Assembly: GCF_009720865.1 (NCBI RefSeq)
Contig: NZ_WNLA01000007.1
Span: forward strand, 1 to 64,000
DNA from: Pseudoduganella ginsengisoli
Lineage (GTDB): Bacteria > Pseudomonadota > Gammaproteobacteria > Burkholderiales > Burkholderiaceae_D
Direction: 5' to 3'
Length of the DNA stretch: 64,000 nt
Shown: in pieces, positions 31,001 through 39,493 of the stretch
How positions within the stretch are numbered: position 1 is the stretch's first letter
Layout: the number at the start of each line of letters is the position of its first letter
The notes under the pieces: generated by a model
What the model saw: the letters and a program-made list of their open reading frames with translations, nothing else
Databases searched by the model: none
What the model was told of the DNA's origin: nothing
Made by a program: the position numbers and the translations under genes

Positions 31001-31524
31001 CCGACCAGCACGGCTTGCACTTCGCCTTTGTTGTCCAGCACGGGCGCCGCCATTTGCACAATGGGCTGCTTGCCGGACTTTCCAATCACGGGTTCTGCAA
31101 TCAATGGCTGGTGCGTGGCCAGCACTTTCTTGAAGAAGGCACGGTCGCCCGCATTGATTTGCGTGCGGCCCGCCACTTCCGGCAAGTCCGCAATGATCTG
31201 GCCCTTGGGGTCCAGCACGAGGATATCGTCGAACAGTGACAGGACGGCCCGGTCGGCGTAATAGGCGCGCAGCGCGGCAGGGTCGCGGACAAGGGACGGC
31301 GGCTGCATCTTGGCGGACATCGCAATGATGCCAAGCAGCATGTTCAATTTGTCGTCCAGCTCTTCTGCGGTGCGATTGATCAGCGCGGTCTGCTGGGCAA
31401 ACAATACGCGCGTGAAATCCTGTTCCAGCTTGCGCATCTGCATCGCAGTCACCAAGCCCACGACAACGACGGACGTGATGCTGGTGGCTAAAGCAACTTT
31501 GACTTTGATGCCGAGCGGTTTCAT
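28003..31524 (-). CDS. hybrid sensor histidine kinase with two receivers and an Hpt domain
   Basis: 1173 residues. Domain order: membrane helix (about 10-28); extracytoplasmic double-Cache sensor (about 35-285); second membrane helix (288-306); HAMP (306-360); PAS (365-480, DADGRIETFNREAERCFGY); HisKA with His518 (FVANMSHEIRTPMN); HATPase (620-735); a first receiver with Asp803 (LLADWHMPG); a second receiver with Asp947 (VVLMDMQMPV); and an Hpt domain with His1110 (RILHSLRGAIG). It is therefore a complete phosphorelay chain except for the output regulator, which is not adjacent. Cache sensors usually bind small organic ligands. The output is unknown. Confidence 0.95.
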   Translation of the reverse strand: MKPLGIKVKVALATSITSVVVVGLVTAMQMRKLEQDFTRVLFAQQTALINRTAEELDDKLNMLLGIIAMSAKMQPPSLVRDPAALRAYYADRAVLSLFDDILVLDPKGQIIADLPEVAGRTQINAGDRAFFKKVLATHQPLIAEPVIGKSGKQPIVQMAAPVLDNKGEVQAVLVGVLRLYKENVLGHLRNAKVGRTGYYFAVTRSDAPLYVLHPDLERMLKPRPPNADSATTRALNEGFEGTAIGTGSNGIHAFSSFKALKSVDWVLAASLPVEEAFEPFEGMRSRVATWGILASLAAAALIGWLTTRLMAPLARLQDAIQRMQAGRRQDTFTPIAVSANDEIGEVTQAFNSLMRQREAADRRLHDMIDLAPNAIVVTDADGRIETFNREAERCFGYARDDILGRPVEMLIPPDQRDAHQQLRQGFASTRLSPEPVRMGSGRTLQGLRKDGSRFPADISLSAISTADGLKVLAVITDITQRERLRQESEARAAELEQSRDRAEAANRAKSDFVANMSHEIRTPMNAVLGMAHLLGNTPLTAQQRKYLNMVQASGQTLLAILNDVLDFSKIEARRMELAPVDFDLDDTVNSLATTMTMNAGEKELELAIAVAPDVPRQLHGDALRLQQILVNLAGNAIKFTEQGEVVVRVALASRDGATAMLRFEVADTGIGISEAQQAQLFNAFTQGDESITRRFGGTGLGLAITKKLIELMGGDIAVDSAEGKGSRFWFTLPFAVVADAAKEVRQPGPGKQRVLVADDNATSRELVCQLIRAWGWEVEQAPSFDAALERLPAQPHCNVLLADWHMPGMDAPDALRKVRRVAADLPVVTMLNAFARDRIDAAATSGRQLQPDAVLVKPVTASSLYDALHQALQTKAGGNDGAAKPSAIAGRLRGVHFLLVEDNLLNQAVARGILEHAGATVDTVGDGQQAVDLLRTDAGRYDVVLMDMQMPVLDGFSATAILRRELKLTLPVIAMTAGVLASERDRCVEAGISDFIAKPVVVEDMLAVIGRHLPSASGALLANGAPAPGVAQSAALAAPTAAPAPALAHQELEPLFNMSGLMKVMGKDPKGRAVMFRMVRGAVSSGMKPADDADLALKEDRPEDAARILHSLRGAIGVLGAKRLIRATLEAEHAITEQRRDEWPAHFAEVRTVLAATLQEAEEWLEREENATT

Positions 31525-31662
31525 GTCGTCCTTGGCTGGGGAATGCTGGGAATTTTCCTACCTAAGCCTGCCGGTGGCAAGGATACCATGGCAAAAGGAA
31601 AGGGTTTCCTACAACATGCCCAGCAGAGCCAGGGACAGGGCGCGTCGCAGCACCCACGTGCC

Positions 31663-32157
31663 TTACAGATTTCCCGCGTTTAAGTTCATTTCCCGCTGTT
31701 CCGGCCACTGCCAGCGCCCTTCCAGCCGCCAGTCGCGCTTGTCGCTTTCCACCAATACTTGCCAGCGGCTGCGCTCCAGCATGGGCAGCGGGGCGTCAAA
31801 TGCGCCATCCGCGGCGGGATGCACTTGCAGCACCACGTCCTTCGATGGCTGCGTCGCATGCACCAGGTGCACGACGACGGTTTCCGGCATCACGCTGTGG
31901 CCATCGATTTTGCCCGTCAAGACGCCGCGCGCCGCGTCATAGCGCAGCGCCGCCACCATGCCCATTTCCGACGCCGCACGGTCGCGCCGCAAGTCCTGGT
32001 TGATGGCCTTGCCCTGCTTGTAGTAGTCGCCCACCACCAGTGCATCAGGCCGGGAAAAGGCCAGCCATCCCGTATAGGAACCGGCCAGCAGCACAATGAA
32101 GGGGCCCAGCATCAACAGCCAGGGCCACCGTTGATTCCACCAGGGCGTGTTATCCAT
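31663..32157 (-). CDS. fixH: FixH-family cbb3 assembly protein
   Basis: 164 residues with an N-terminal membrane helix (WPWLLMLGPFIVLLAGSYTGWLAF) and the DYYKQGKAIN segment typical of FixH, followed by a periplasmic beta domain. The ATG at 32157 was chosen because GGAGG lies 8 bases upstream; the ATG at 32163 is too close to it. FixH works with CcoG/CcoI/CcoS in assembling cbb3 cytochrome oxidase. Last gene of the oxidase cluster. Confidence 0.88.
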   Translation of the reverse strand: MDNTPWWNQRWPWLLMLGPFIVLLAGSYTGWLAFSRPDALVVGDYYKQGKAINQDLRRDRAASEMGMVAALRYDAARGVLTGKIDGHSVMPETVVVHLVHATQPSKDVVLQVHPAADGAFDAPLPMLERSRWQVLVESDKRDWRLEGRWQWPEQREMNLNAGNL

Positions 32158-32186
32158 GATCATTCCTCCTTCGTCACTTTCACCGC

Positions 32187-33530
32187 TTAGCGGCGCGGCA
32201 CGATAAAGACTGCTTGTTCCTGGACATGCAAGGCCGGGTCATCCAGCGCCGTCAGTGCAATGTCGATATGGTTCGAGCCTTTTTGCCCCCGGTCCGCTTC
32301 CACCCGCAAGCGCAGCGGCACAGCCAGGGTTTCCGTGGCGCCGACCGACACCACGTCAGCCGTCACCGGCGCCAGCGTGTCGAGGCCGGACACCGTGATG
32401 CGGTAGCGGTGCGGCTGTTCCGTTGTATTCATGATTTGCAGCCGGTACACGTTTTCAATCGCCCCATCTTCCACTTCGCGGCCCATCGCGCCCCGGTCGC
32501 GCAGCACGTCCAGTTTCAGCGGCGTGCGCATCCACAGTGCAGCGCCAAAGGCTGCGATGATCAGCCACAGGATCGCGCTGTAAATCAGGATGCGGGGCCG
32601 CAGCACTTTCTTCCACGACGCCACCTTGCCGCTGCCGGTCGCGTAGTGGATCAGGCCACGGGGACGGCCAATCTTGTCCATCACGCCGTCGCATGCATCG
32701 ATACACACGGCGCAACTGATGCATTCATATTGCAAGCCCTTGCGGATATCAATCCCCGCCGGACATACTTGCACGCACATCGAACAATCGATGCACGAAC
32801 CGCCTTCCTTGCCCATCGGAACACGCGGTTCGCCGCGCTGCGCGTCATACGTGACGATCAAGGTATCGCGGTCAAACATCGAGCTCTGGAAGCGCGCATA
32901 AGGGCACATGTAGCGGCACACCTGTTCGCGCAGCCAGCCGGCATTGCCATACGTGGCAAAGCTGTAAAACAAGACCCAGAACCATTCCCATGGACCGAAC
33001 TGCAATTGACTCAACATCCGGATCGGCGTGAAGTAGCCGACAAACGTAAAGCCCGTCCACAAGCCGACCAGGCCCCACGACAAGTGCTTGCCGCCGCGGC
33101 GCCATGCCTTGTCCAGCGTGAGGCCCTGCTTGTCGAGGCGCAGGCGCGCGCTGCGCGGGCCTTCCCAGCGGCGTTCCAGCCACAGGAAGATTTCCGTATA
33201 AACGGTTTGCGGGCACGCGAAACCGCACCATGCACGCCCTGCCACGGCGGTCACGAGGAACAGGCTGTAGGCGCAAATGATCAGCAGGACAGCCAGGTAA
33301 ATGAAGTCCTGCGGCCACAGCACGAGGCCAAAGATGTAAAACTTGCGGGCAGCCAGGTCGAACAACAGGGCCTGGCGGCCATTCCACTGCAGCCATGGGG
33401 CTGCGTAGAAGGCAATTTGCGTCAGCCACACACACAGCCAGCGCAGCCGTGTGAAGTGGCCTTGCGTTTCGCGCGGGTGGATCGCCTCCCGCGCCGCATA
33501 CATTTTAATGACTCGTTCCGGCGCGTTCAT
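32187..33530 (-). CDS. ccoG: cytochrome c oxidase accessory protein CcoG (FixG/RdxA)
   Basis: 447 residues, with several membrane helices in the first half. FACPQTVYTEIFLWLERRWEG is followed by membrane segments, then a ferredoxin-like region with two 4Fe-4S motifs (CIDCSMCVQVCPAGIDIR and CISCAVCIDACD). A C-terminal periplasmic Ig-like domain follows. CcoG reduces copper for delivery to the cbb3 oxidase. The first ATG overlaps ccoP by 26 bases; an internal ATG at 33503 would remove the overlap. Confidence 0.96.
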   Translation of the reverse strand: MNAPERVIKMYAAREAIHPRETQGHFTRLRWLCVWLTQIAFYAAPWLQWNGRQALLFDLAARKFYIFGLVLWPQDFIYLAVLLIICAYSLFLVTAVAGRAWCGFACPQTVYTEIFLWLERRWEGPRSARLRLDKQGLTLDKAWRRGGKHLSWGLVGLWTGFTFVGYFTPIRMLSQLQFGPWEWFWVLFYSFATYGNAGWLREQVCRYMCPYARFQSSMFDRDTLIVTYDAQRGEPRVPMGKEGGSCIDCSMCVQVCPAGIDIRKGLQYECISCAVCIDACDGVMDKIGRPRGLIHYATGSGKVASWKKVLRPRILIYSAILWLIIAAFGAALWMRTPLKLDVLRDRGAMGREVEDGAIENVYRLQIMNTTEQPHRYRITVSGLDTLAPVTADVVSVGATETLAVPLRLRVEADRGQKGSNHIDIALTALDDPALHVQEQAVFIVPRR

Positions 33531-34488
33531 CGCTATTTACCACCGCCGCCGTTGCCGGCTGAGTTTCCGCCTTGTTCGCTGGCGTATTTGACAGGCTCCA
33601 TACATACGCTGCCAGCACATGCACCTTGCCTTCACCGAGGAAGTCGGCAAACGCCGGCATCGTGCTGTTGCGGCCTTTGGTGATGGTTTCCTTGATGGTT
33701 TCCAGGCCGCCGCCATGCAGCCAGACCTTGTCCGTCAGGTTGGGCGCACCGATAGCCTGGTTACCCGTGCCGGCAGCCGTGTGGCACGCCATGCAGGCTG
33801 CAAACTTGGCCTTGCCGAAGACTGCCTTGATCGGATCGGCAGCGCCATCGGACAGGCTGACCACGTAGTGCGCGACGTTTTCCACATCCTTGTCGGAACC
33901 CAGCGCCCCGCCCATCGGCGGCATCACGCCATTACGGCCATGCATGATGGTGGTCTTGATCACGTCCGGTGCACCGCCATACAGCCAGTCCTTGTCCGTC
34001 AGGTTGGGGAAGCCCTTGCTGCCGCGCGCATCGGAACCGTGGCACTGTGCGCAATAGGTGAGGAACAGGCGTTCACCGATCGCATGGGCTTTCGGATCGG
34101 CCGCCACCGTCTGGATATCCTGCTTCAGGTAGCCGTCAAACAGCGGGCCGTAGTTTTTTGTGGCCTGATCCAGCTCGGCCTGGTACTGGCCGGACGATTT
34201 CCATCCCAGCTTACCGGCATAGGCGCCCAGGCCCGGATACAGGAACAGGTAAGCGAGCCCGAACACGATGGTGATGTAGAACAGCCACATCCACCAGCGC
34301 GGCATCGGCGTGTTCAATTCCGTCAAGTCTTCGTCCCACACGTGGCCGGTGGTTCCGATGGGATTGTCCTTGCCCGCCTTGATCTTGTGCATCGACTGCG
34401 AATACAGCAGCACAGCGCAGCCGATCACACCCAGCATGGTGAGGACGACAATGTACAGGTTCCAGAATTCGCTGGTGAAGTCGGACAT
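33505..34488 (-). CDS. ccoP: cbb3-type cytochrome c oxidase subunit III (dihaem CcoP)
   Basis: 327 residues. Two membrane helices (about 10-30 and 64-88) are followed by two periplasmic cytochrome c domains with haem motifs CAQCH (146-150) and CMACH (about 233-237), each with a downstream Met ligand region. The ATG at 34488 has GGAGG 7 bases upstream. An in-frame TTG two codons earlier is not needed. The subunit feeds electrons into CcoO/CcoN. It starts 2 bases after the ccoQ stop codon. Confidence 0.96.
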   Translation of the reverse strand: MSDFTSEFWNLYIVVLTMLGVIGCAVLLYSQSMHKIKAGKDNPIGTTGHVWDEDLTELNTPMPRWWMWLFYITIVFGLAYLFLYPGLGAYAGKLGWKSSGQYQAELDQATKNYGPLFDGYLKQDIQTVAADPKAHAIGERLFLTYCAQCHGSDARGSKGFPNLTDKDWLYGGAPDVIKTTIMHGRNGVMPPMGGALGSDKDVENVAHYVVSLSDGAADPIKAVFGKAKFAACMACHTAAGTGNQAIGAPNLTDKVWLHGGGLETIKETITKGRNSTMPAFADFLGEGKVHVLAAYVWSLSNTPANKAETQPATAAVVNSDERAGTSH

Positions 34489-34490
34489 GA

Positions 34491-34646
34491 TCAATCCTCC
34501 CCGTCAGCAAAAGGCAGTTGCGCGGCTTGCGCGAATTGGGGCTGGTTACTGCGGGCCCAGGCCCACAGCACGATGCCCATGAAGGTGACGAACGAAACCA
34601 CCGTCATCACGCTGGCGGCACGGTCAAATATTAAGTGCAGGTCCAT
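34491..34646 (-). CDS. ccoQ: cbb3-type oxidase small subunit CcoQ
   Basis: A 51-residue gene that is easily overlooked. It starts MDLHLIFDRAASVMTVV and has one membrane helix (SVMTVVSFVTFMGIVLWAWA), then a short cytoplasmic tail ending FADGED. Size, single helix and place between ccoO and ccoP identify it as CcoQ, which stabilises the oxidase complex. Its end lies 2 bases before the ccoP start. Confidence 0.92.
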   Translation of the reverse strand: MDLHLIFDRAASVMTVVSFVTFMGIVLWAWARSNQPQFAQAAQLPFADGED

Positions 34647-34683
34647 GTTAATTTCTCGCTCAGTTGCGTGCTCAGTTGCGTGC

Positions 34684-35298
34684 TCAGTTGCGTGTTTTGA
34701 TGGCAGTACCTAACCCTTGCAGGTACGCGATCAGCGCGTCTTCTTCCGTCTTGCCTTCCAGTTCCATCGGTGCGGCGGCAATTTCAGCATCCGTGTACGG
34801 ATCGCCGAGGCGCTGCAGCGCGCGCAGGCGGGGCACGATGTCGGCCGGCTTCAGCGCCGTGGCGGACAGCCATGGATAGCCAGGCATGTTCGATTCCGGC
34901 ACCACGTCGCGCGGGTTGGTCAGGTGCGTGCGGTGCCACTCGTCGGAGTAGCGGCCGCCCACGCGGGCCAGGTCCGGGCCGGTGCGCTTGGAACCCCACT
35001 GGAACGGACGGTCGTACACGAACTCACCGGCCACCGAATAGTGGCCATAGCGTTCCGTCTCGGCGCGGAACGGGCGGATCATTTGCGAGTGGCAGCCATA
35101 GCAGCCTTCACGTACATACACATCGCGTCCCGCCAGGCGCAGCGGGCTGTATGGCTTGATACCCGCCACCGGTTCCGTGGTGGAGTGCTGGAAGAACAGC
35201 GGGATGATTTCCACCGCGCCGCCCACCGAGACCACCAGCGTGACCAGCACGATCAGCAGCCAGGGGTTCTTCTCGATCCATTCATGGGAAAATTTCAT
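34684..35298 (-). CDS. ccoO: cbb3-type oxidase subunit II (monohaem CcoO)
   Basis: 204 residues. One N-terminal membrane helix ([24 protein letters not shown]) anchors a periplasmic cytochrome c domain with haem motif CYGCH in [16 protein letters not shown] and the Met-containing [11 protein letters not shown]. Family hallmarks include [34 protein letters not shown]. It lies 15 bases after the ccoN stop codon. Confidence 0.97.
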   Translation of the reverse strand: MKFSHEWIEKNPWLLIVLVTLVVSVGGAVEIIPLFFQHSTTEPVAGIKPYSPLRLAGRDVYVREGCYGCHSQMIRPFRAETERYGHYSVAGEFVYDRPFQWGSKRTGPDLARVGGRYSDEWHRTHLTNPRDVVPESNMPGYPWLSATALKPADIVPRLRALQRLGDPYTDAEIAAAPMELEGKTEEDALIAYLQGLGTAIKTRN

Positions 35299-35313
35299 GT
35301 CGTTCTCCTGGCC

Positions 35314-36726
35314 TTAGGCGGCCTTCAGTTCTGGGATGCGGGCTTCAGGCGTTTTCTGGCCGCGCAGGGTCATCCACGTGTTGTAAGCCATCACGCACAT
35401 GCCGCTCAGGTACAGCGTGCCGCCTAGGAAGCGCACCACGTAGTACGGATAGGTTGCCTTCACGCCTTCGACGAAGGTGTACGTCAGCGTGCCGTCCGGG
35501 TTCACCGCGCGCCACATCAAGCCTTGCATCACACCGGCAATCCACATGGCGGCGATGTACAGCACGATGCCGATGGTGGCCACCCAGAAGTGCACGTCGA
35601 CCAGCTGCATGCTCCACATTTCCTTGCGACCCGCCAGGCGTGGCAGCAGGTAGTAAATCGAACCCATGGTGATGAAGCCCACCCAGCCCAGTGCGCCGCC
35701 GTGAACGTGGGCGATACCCCAGTCCGTGTAGTGCGACAGTGCATTGACCGTCTTGATCGACATCATCGGACCTTCGAACGTGGCCATGCCGTAGAACGAC
35801 AGCGACACGATCATGAATTTCAGGATCGGATCGGTGCGCAGCTTGTGCCATGCGCCCGACAGCGTCATCATGCCGTTGATCATGCCGCCCCACGATGGCG
35901 CCAGCAGGATCAGCGAGAACACCATGCCCAGCGACTGCGTCCAGTCAGGCAGCGCCGTGTAGTGCAAGTGGTGCGGACCAGCCCACATGTAGGTGAAGAT
36001 CAGCGCCCAGAAGTGCACGATCGACAGGCGGTACGAATACACGGGGCGGTTGGCCTGCTTGGGAATGAAGTAGTACACCATGCCCAGGTAGCCGGCCGTC
36101 AGGATGAAGCCCACGGCATTGTGGCCATACCACCACTGGATCATCGCGTCTTGCACGCCGGTGTACATCGAGTACGATTTCCACAGCGTGGCCGGCATGC
36201 TCATGCCGTTCACCACGTGCAGCAAGGTCACGGCGAGAATGAAGCCGCCGAAGAACCAGTTGGCGACATAGATGTGCTGGACGCGGCGCTTGATAATGGT
36301 GCCGAAATACGTGATGGCATAGGCAACCCACACGACAGCGATCAGCAACGTGATGGGCCATTCCAGTTCAGCGTATTCCTTGCCGCGCGTGAGGCCGGCC
36401 GGCAGCGTGAATACGGCGCTGATAATGACGGCTTGCCAGCCCCAGAACGTGAACGAAGCCAGCTTGTCCGAGAACAGCCGGACCTGGCAAGTGCGCTGTA
36501 CCACGTAGTATGACGTGGCGAACAATCCAGAAACGCCGAACGCAAAGATGACGGCGTTGGTATGCAAAGGCCGCAGGCGGCCATAGGTCAGCCAGGGAAT
36601 GTCGAAATTCAGTGCTGGCCATGCCAGCTGGGCGGCAATGACAACGCCGACCAGCATGCCGACCACGCCCCACAAGACAGTCGCGATGGCGAACTGCTTG
36701 ACGACCCGGTAGTTGTAGTTTTCCAC
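35314..36726 (-). CDS. ccoN: cbb3-type cytochrome c oxidase subunit I (CcoN)
   Basis: 470 residues, about 12 membrane helices, the catalytic subunit of the high-affinity terminal oxidase. Haem- and copper-ligand regions are visible in [30 protein letters not shown] and [16 protein letters not shown]. It reduces O2 to water at low oxygen and pumps protons. It is the first gene of ccoNOQP. Two FNR-type boxes lie in the 116 bases upstream (36754-36767 and 36796-36809), so induction at low oxygen is expected. Confidence 0.98.
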   Translation of the reverse strand: MENYNYRVVKQFAIATVLWGVVGMLVGVVIAAQLAWPALNFDIPWLTYGRLRPLHTNAVIFAFGVSGLFATSYYVVQRTCQVRLFSDKLASFTFWGWQAVIISAVFTLPAGLTRGKEYAELEWPITLLIAVVWVAYAITYFGTIIKRRVQHIYVANWFFGGFILAVTLLHVVNGMSMPATLWKSYSMYTGVQDAMIQWWYGHNAVGFILTAGYLGMVYYFIPKQANRPVYSYRLSIVHFWALIFTYMWAGPHHLHYTALPDWTQSLGMVFSLILLAPSWGGMINGMMTLSGAWHKLRTDPILKFMIVSLSFYGMATFEGPMMSIKTVNALSHYTDWGIAHVHGGALGWVGFITMGSIYYLLPRLAGRKEMWSMQLVDVHFWVATIGIVLYIAAMWIAGVMQGLMWRAVNPDGTLTYTFVEGVKATYPYYVVRFLGGTLYLSGMCVMAYNTWMTLRGQKTPEARIPELKAA

Positions 36727-36753
36727 TTTGGTGTTCTCCCGTAGAACGCTTTA

Positions 36754-36767
36754 ATGATGTGAATCAA
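36754..36767 (-). promoter_or_regulatory. FNR/ANR-type box upstream of ccoN (proximal)
   Basis: On the minus strand TTGATTCACATCAT matches the TTGAT-N4-ATCAA consensus at 9 of 10 positions. It lies 28-41 bases upstream of the ccoN start codon. Confidence 0.75.
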
Positions 36768-36795
36768 AGGTTACGGGGGTGGGCACTAAAAAACT

Positions 36796-36809
36796 TTGAC
36801 GTGGATCAA
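36796..36809. promoter_or_regulatory. FNR/ANR-type box upstream of ccoN (distal)
   Basis: TTGACGTGGATCAA matches the FNR consensus at 9 of 10 positions. It is centred 42 bases upstream of the proximal box, four helical turns away, so both dimers could sit on the same face of the DNA. Confidence 0.7.
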
Positions 36810-36842
36810 AATTGCCCGACTCGGTTTTAGATAGGGATTGAA

Positions 36843-36992
36843 TTAATGCGTCGTGTCGTCATCTTGCAGGACGCGCAAGCCTGGGCCAACCAGGTCATCG
36901 AATTGCCCGCTGTCCGATGCCTTGAAAAACAGCCACAGTGCGCCAAACACCAGCACCACGCTGAGGGGAATCAGTAAATACAAGGCTTCCAT
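36843..36992 (-). CDS. ccoS: cbb3-type oxidase assembly protein CcoS
   Basis: A 49-residue protein: MEALYLLIPLSVVLVFGALW forms a single membrane helix, then LFFKASDSGQFDDL, the CcoS family signature. It is needed for insertion of cofactors into CcoN. The start codon follows the ccoI stop after 2 bases, so translation is coupled. Confidence 0.93.
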   Translation of the reverse strand: MEALYLLIPLSVVLVFGALWLFFKASDSGQFDDLVGPGLRVLQDDDTTH

Positions 36993-36994
36993 GG

Positions 36995-39493
36995 CTATGC
37001 CTTTCGCAATCTCAATGCATTGATGACCACCACGGCGGAACTGAGCGCCATGCCCACGCCGGACAGCCACGGATTCAGCCAGCCCAAGGCCGCGGCAGGA
37101 ATGGCCGTCGCGTTGTACAGCATGGCCCACGCAAGGTTTTGCCGGATCACGCCCATGGCGCGGCCGGCGCAGTGTGCGCTGTCCGCCACTGCATGCAGTT
37201 GTCCATTCAACAGCACAGCGTCCGCGTGCGCTTGCGCCAGCGCCGCGCCGCTGCCCATGGCAAACGACACGTCGGCGCTGCGGAGCACTGCCGCATCGTT
37301 GATGCCGTCGCCCACCATGGCCACGACCGCGCCGCCCCGCTGCAGTTGCCGCACGTAGTCGACTTTTTGCTGCGGCAGGCAATCGCCCTGCACCATCGTG
37401 ATGCCCAGCTGGTTCGCCACTTGCCGCGCCAGCCGGTCGCGGTCGCCGCTCAACAGCACCACTTGCTTGCCTTGTTTGAGGAAGTCGTCGACCGTGCGCT
37501 GTGCATCGGCGCGCAACGCATCGCAGATGTAAAAACATGCGAGCCACGCGCCATTCGTGCCCAGGTACACAGTGGTCAGGCCGCCGCCGCACCTCTCCGG
37601 CACAGCGCCGTCGTCCGGCTCGCCCATATCGTTGCCGGCAATGGCGGCAACAAAGGCCGCATTGCCAAGCCGGTAACGCTGCCCGCAGACAAAACCTTCC
37701 AGCCCCTGGCCCGGCATTTCACGCACATCCATGGCAGTCCAGCGTGCAGCAATGCGGCTTTCTGCCGCCGCGCTGATGGCGCGCGCAATCGGGTGCGCGC
37801 TGTTGGCTTCCAGCGCCGCGGCAATGTGCAACGCTGCGCGGTTATCCGGACCGGCGCCCGGGCCCATGCGGCTCACGTGGCGTACGGCAGGCTTGCCTTC
37901 GGTCAGCGTGCCGGTTTTATCGAAGACGATATGGGTGGCGCGGTGCAAGGTTTCCAGCACGTGGGGCTGCACCACGAGGATGCCTTGCGCCAGCAGCCGG
38001 TCCGTGGCGGCAGCCAGTGCCGATGGCGTGGCCAGCGACAGCGCGCACGGGCACGACACGACCAGCACGGCAATGGCCACCGGCCACGCGCGGCCCGGAT
38101 CGGCCCAGTGCCACCACAGCCACGCACCCGCCGCCAGCAACAGCAGCGCGGCCACGAAAATCGATGCGACGCGGTCCGCCCACATGGCCATGGCAGGCTT
38201 GCTGCTGCCGGCTTTTTCCACCAGTTTCAGCAACCCGGCCAGCGTGCTGTCGCCGGCAGCGCGCGTCACGCGCAACAGCACGGCATTGCCCGCATTGATG
38301 GCGCCGCCCGGCACCGTGGCGCCAGCCGCCATTGCTTGCGGCGCGCTTTCGCCCGTCAACAGCGACAAGTCTGCCGACGTCGATCCTTCGATGATGTCGC
38401 CGTCCGCGGCAAACGCTTCGCCCGGCTTCACGGCAATCACGTCGCCGGCTTTCAGCGCGGCCGCATCGACCACGGTGGCAATGCGCGCCGTGGGCCAGCC
38501 GGCCAGCAGCGATGCCGATGCAGGCAAGCCATGTTGCATGCGCTCCAGCGCGGATGCCGCCTTGCGCCGCGCCGCCAGTTCCAGCCAGCGGCTGCACAGC
38601 AGCAGGAAAATAAACATGGTGACGGAGTCGTAATACACGTCGCCCTGGCCGCGCCACGTGGCAATTACGCTGGCGCCAAAGGCTGCCGCGATGCCCAGCG
38701 CTACCGGCACGTCCATGCCCAGTGCGCGGGCGCGCAGGCTGGACCACGCGCCACGGAAGAAAGGCGTGGCGGAATAGCAAATCGCGGGCAGGGTCAGCAA
38801 CAGGCTGGCCCACTGCATCAGCGCCGCCATGCCGTCATCCAAAGTGCCCCGGTTGACGGCATCGTCGGCCAGATAGGCAGGCGCCACGTACATCATCACT
38901 TGCATCATCGACAGCCCGGCAACAAACAAGCGGCGGCCCAGGGCTTTGCTGGATTGCTGCAACTGGCGGCTATGGCGGGCCGCATCGTATGGCCACGCCG
39001 GATAGCCAATGGCATGCAATGCGCGCAGCACATCTGCCGCCTCGCAGCCATCCTTGCGCCACCGCACGCGCAAGCGGCCCGTGGCGATATTCATTTCCGC
39101 CTGTACGACGCCAGGCATTTGCAGCAGGCGGTGTTCAATCAGCCATACGCAGGCGGCGCAGCGAATGCCGTCGACCAGCAGCACGGCTTCGCAATCCGTG
39201 GCGTCCAGCGCAAAGCGGGGATCGTCATTGCGGTACAAAGCCAATTCCGCCGGCAGCGCATCGGCGCCGGACGCGGTGGCGGCATAGCCGTCGCGCGTGG
39301 CATACCACGACGACTGGCCCGCATCAACGATGGCTTGCGCAACGGCCGCGCAGCCGGGGCAGCACATCTGGCGCGGCGCGCCATCGATGGCCACGGTCCA
39401 CTGCGCGTTTGGAGCGGCAGGCAAGCCGCAGTGGAAGCAGCAGGGGTCTTGCTGCGGTACGGCACTGGGCGCCGCAGCCAATACAGCGTTCAT
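36995..39493 (-). CDS. ccoI: copper-translocating P-type ATPase of cbb3 assembly
   Basis: 832 residues from MNAVLAAAPSAVPQQD; a far longer open frame upstream overlaps the preceding gene and is not coding. The N-terminus is Cys-rich (CCFHCGLPA, CCPGCAAVA) and is followed by a heavy-metal-binding domain (GIRCAACVWLIE). Membrane helices include the ion-path motif CPC (VVSCPCALSLATP). The phosphorylated Asp lies in FDKTGTLTEGKP, and GDGINDAAVL forms the hinge. It exports copper to the periplasm for the oxidase. It overlaps the SafE-like gene by 4 bases. Confidence 0.96.
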   Translation of the reverse strand: MNAVLAAAPSAVPQQDPCCFHCGLPAAPNAQWTVAIDGAPRQMCCPGCAAVAQAIVDAGQSSWYATRDGYAATASGADALPAELALYRNDDPRFALDATDCEAVLLVDGIRCAACVWLIEHRLLQMPGVVQAEMNIATGRLRVRWRKDGCEAADVLRALHAIGYPAWPYDAARHSRQLQQSSKALGRRLFVAGLSMMQVMMYVAPAYLADDAVNRGTLDDGMAALMQWASLLLTLPAICYSATPFFRGAWSSLRARALGMDVPVALGIAAAFGASVIATWRGQGDVYYDSVTMFIFLLLCSRWLELAARRKAASALERMQHGLPASASLLAGWPTARIATVVDAAALKAGDVIAVKPGEAFAADGDIIEGSTSADLSLLTGESAPQAMAAGATVPGGAINAGNAVLLRVTRAAGDSTLAGLLKLVEKAGSSKPAMAMWADRVASIFVAALLLLAAGAWLWWHWADPGRAWPVAIAVLVVSCPCALSLATPSALAAATDRLLAQGILVVQPHVLETLHRATHIVFDKTGTLTEGKPAVRHVSRMGPGAGPDNRAALHIAAALEANSAHPIARAISAAAESRIAARWTAMDVREMPGQGLEGFVCGQRYRLGNAAFVAAIAGNDMGEPDDGAVPERCGGGLTTVYLGTNGAWLACFYICDALRADAQRTVDDFLKQGKQVVLLSGDRDRLARQVANQLGITMVQGDCLPQQKVDYVRQLQRGGAVVAMVGDGINDAAVLRSADVSFAMGSGAALAQAHADAVLLNGQLHAVADSAHCAGRAMGVIRQNLAWAMLYNATAIPAAALGWLNPWLSGVGMALSSAVVVINALRLRKA

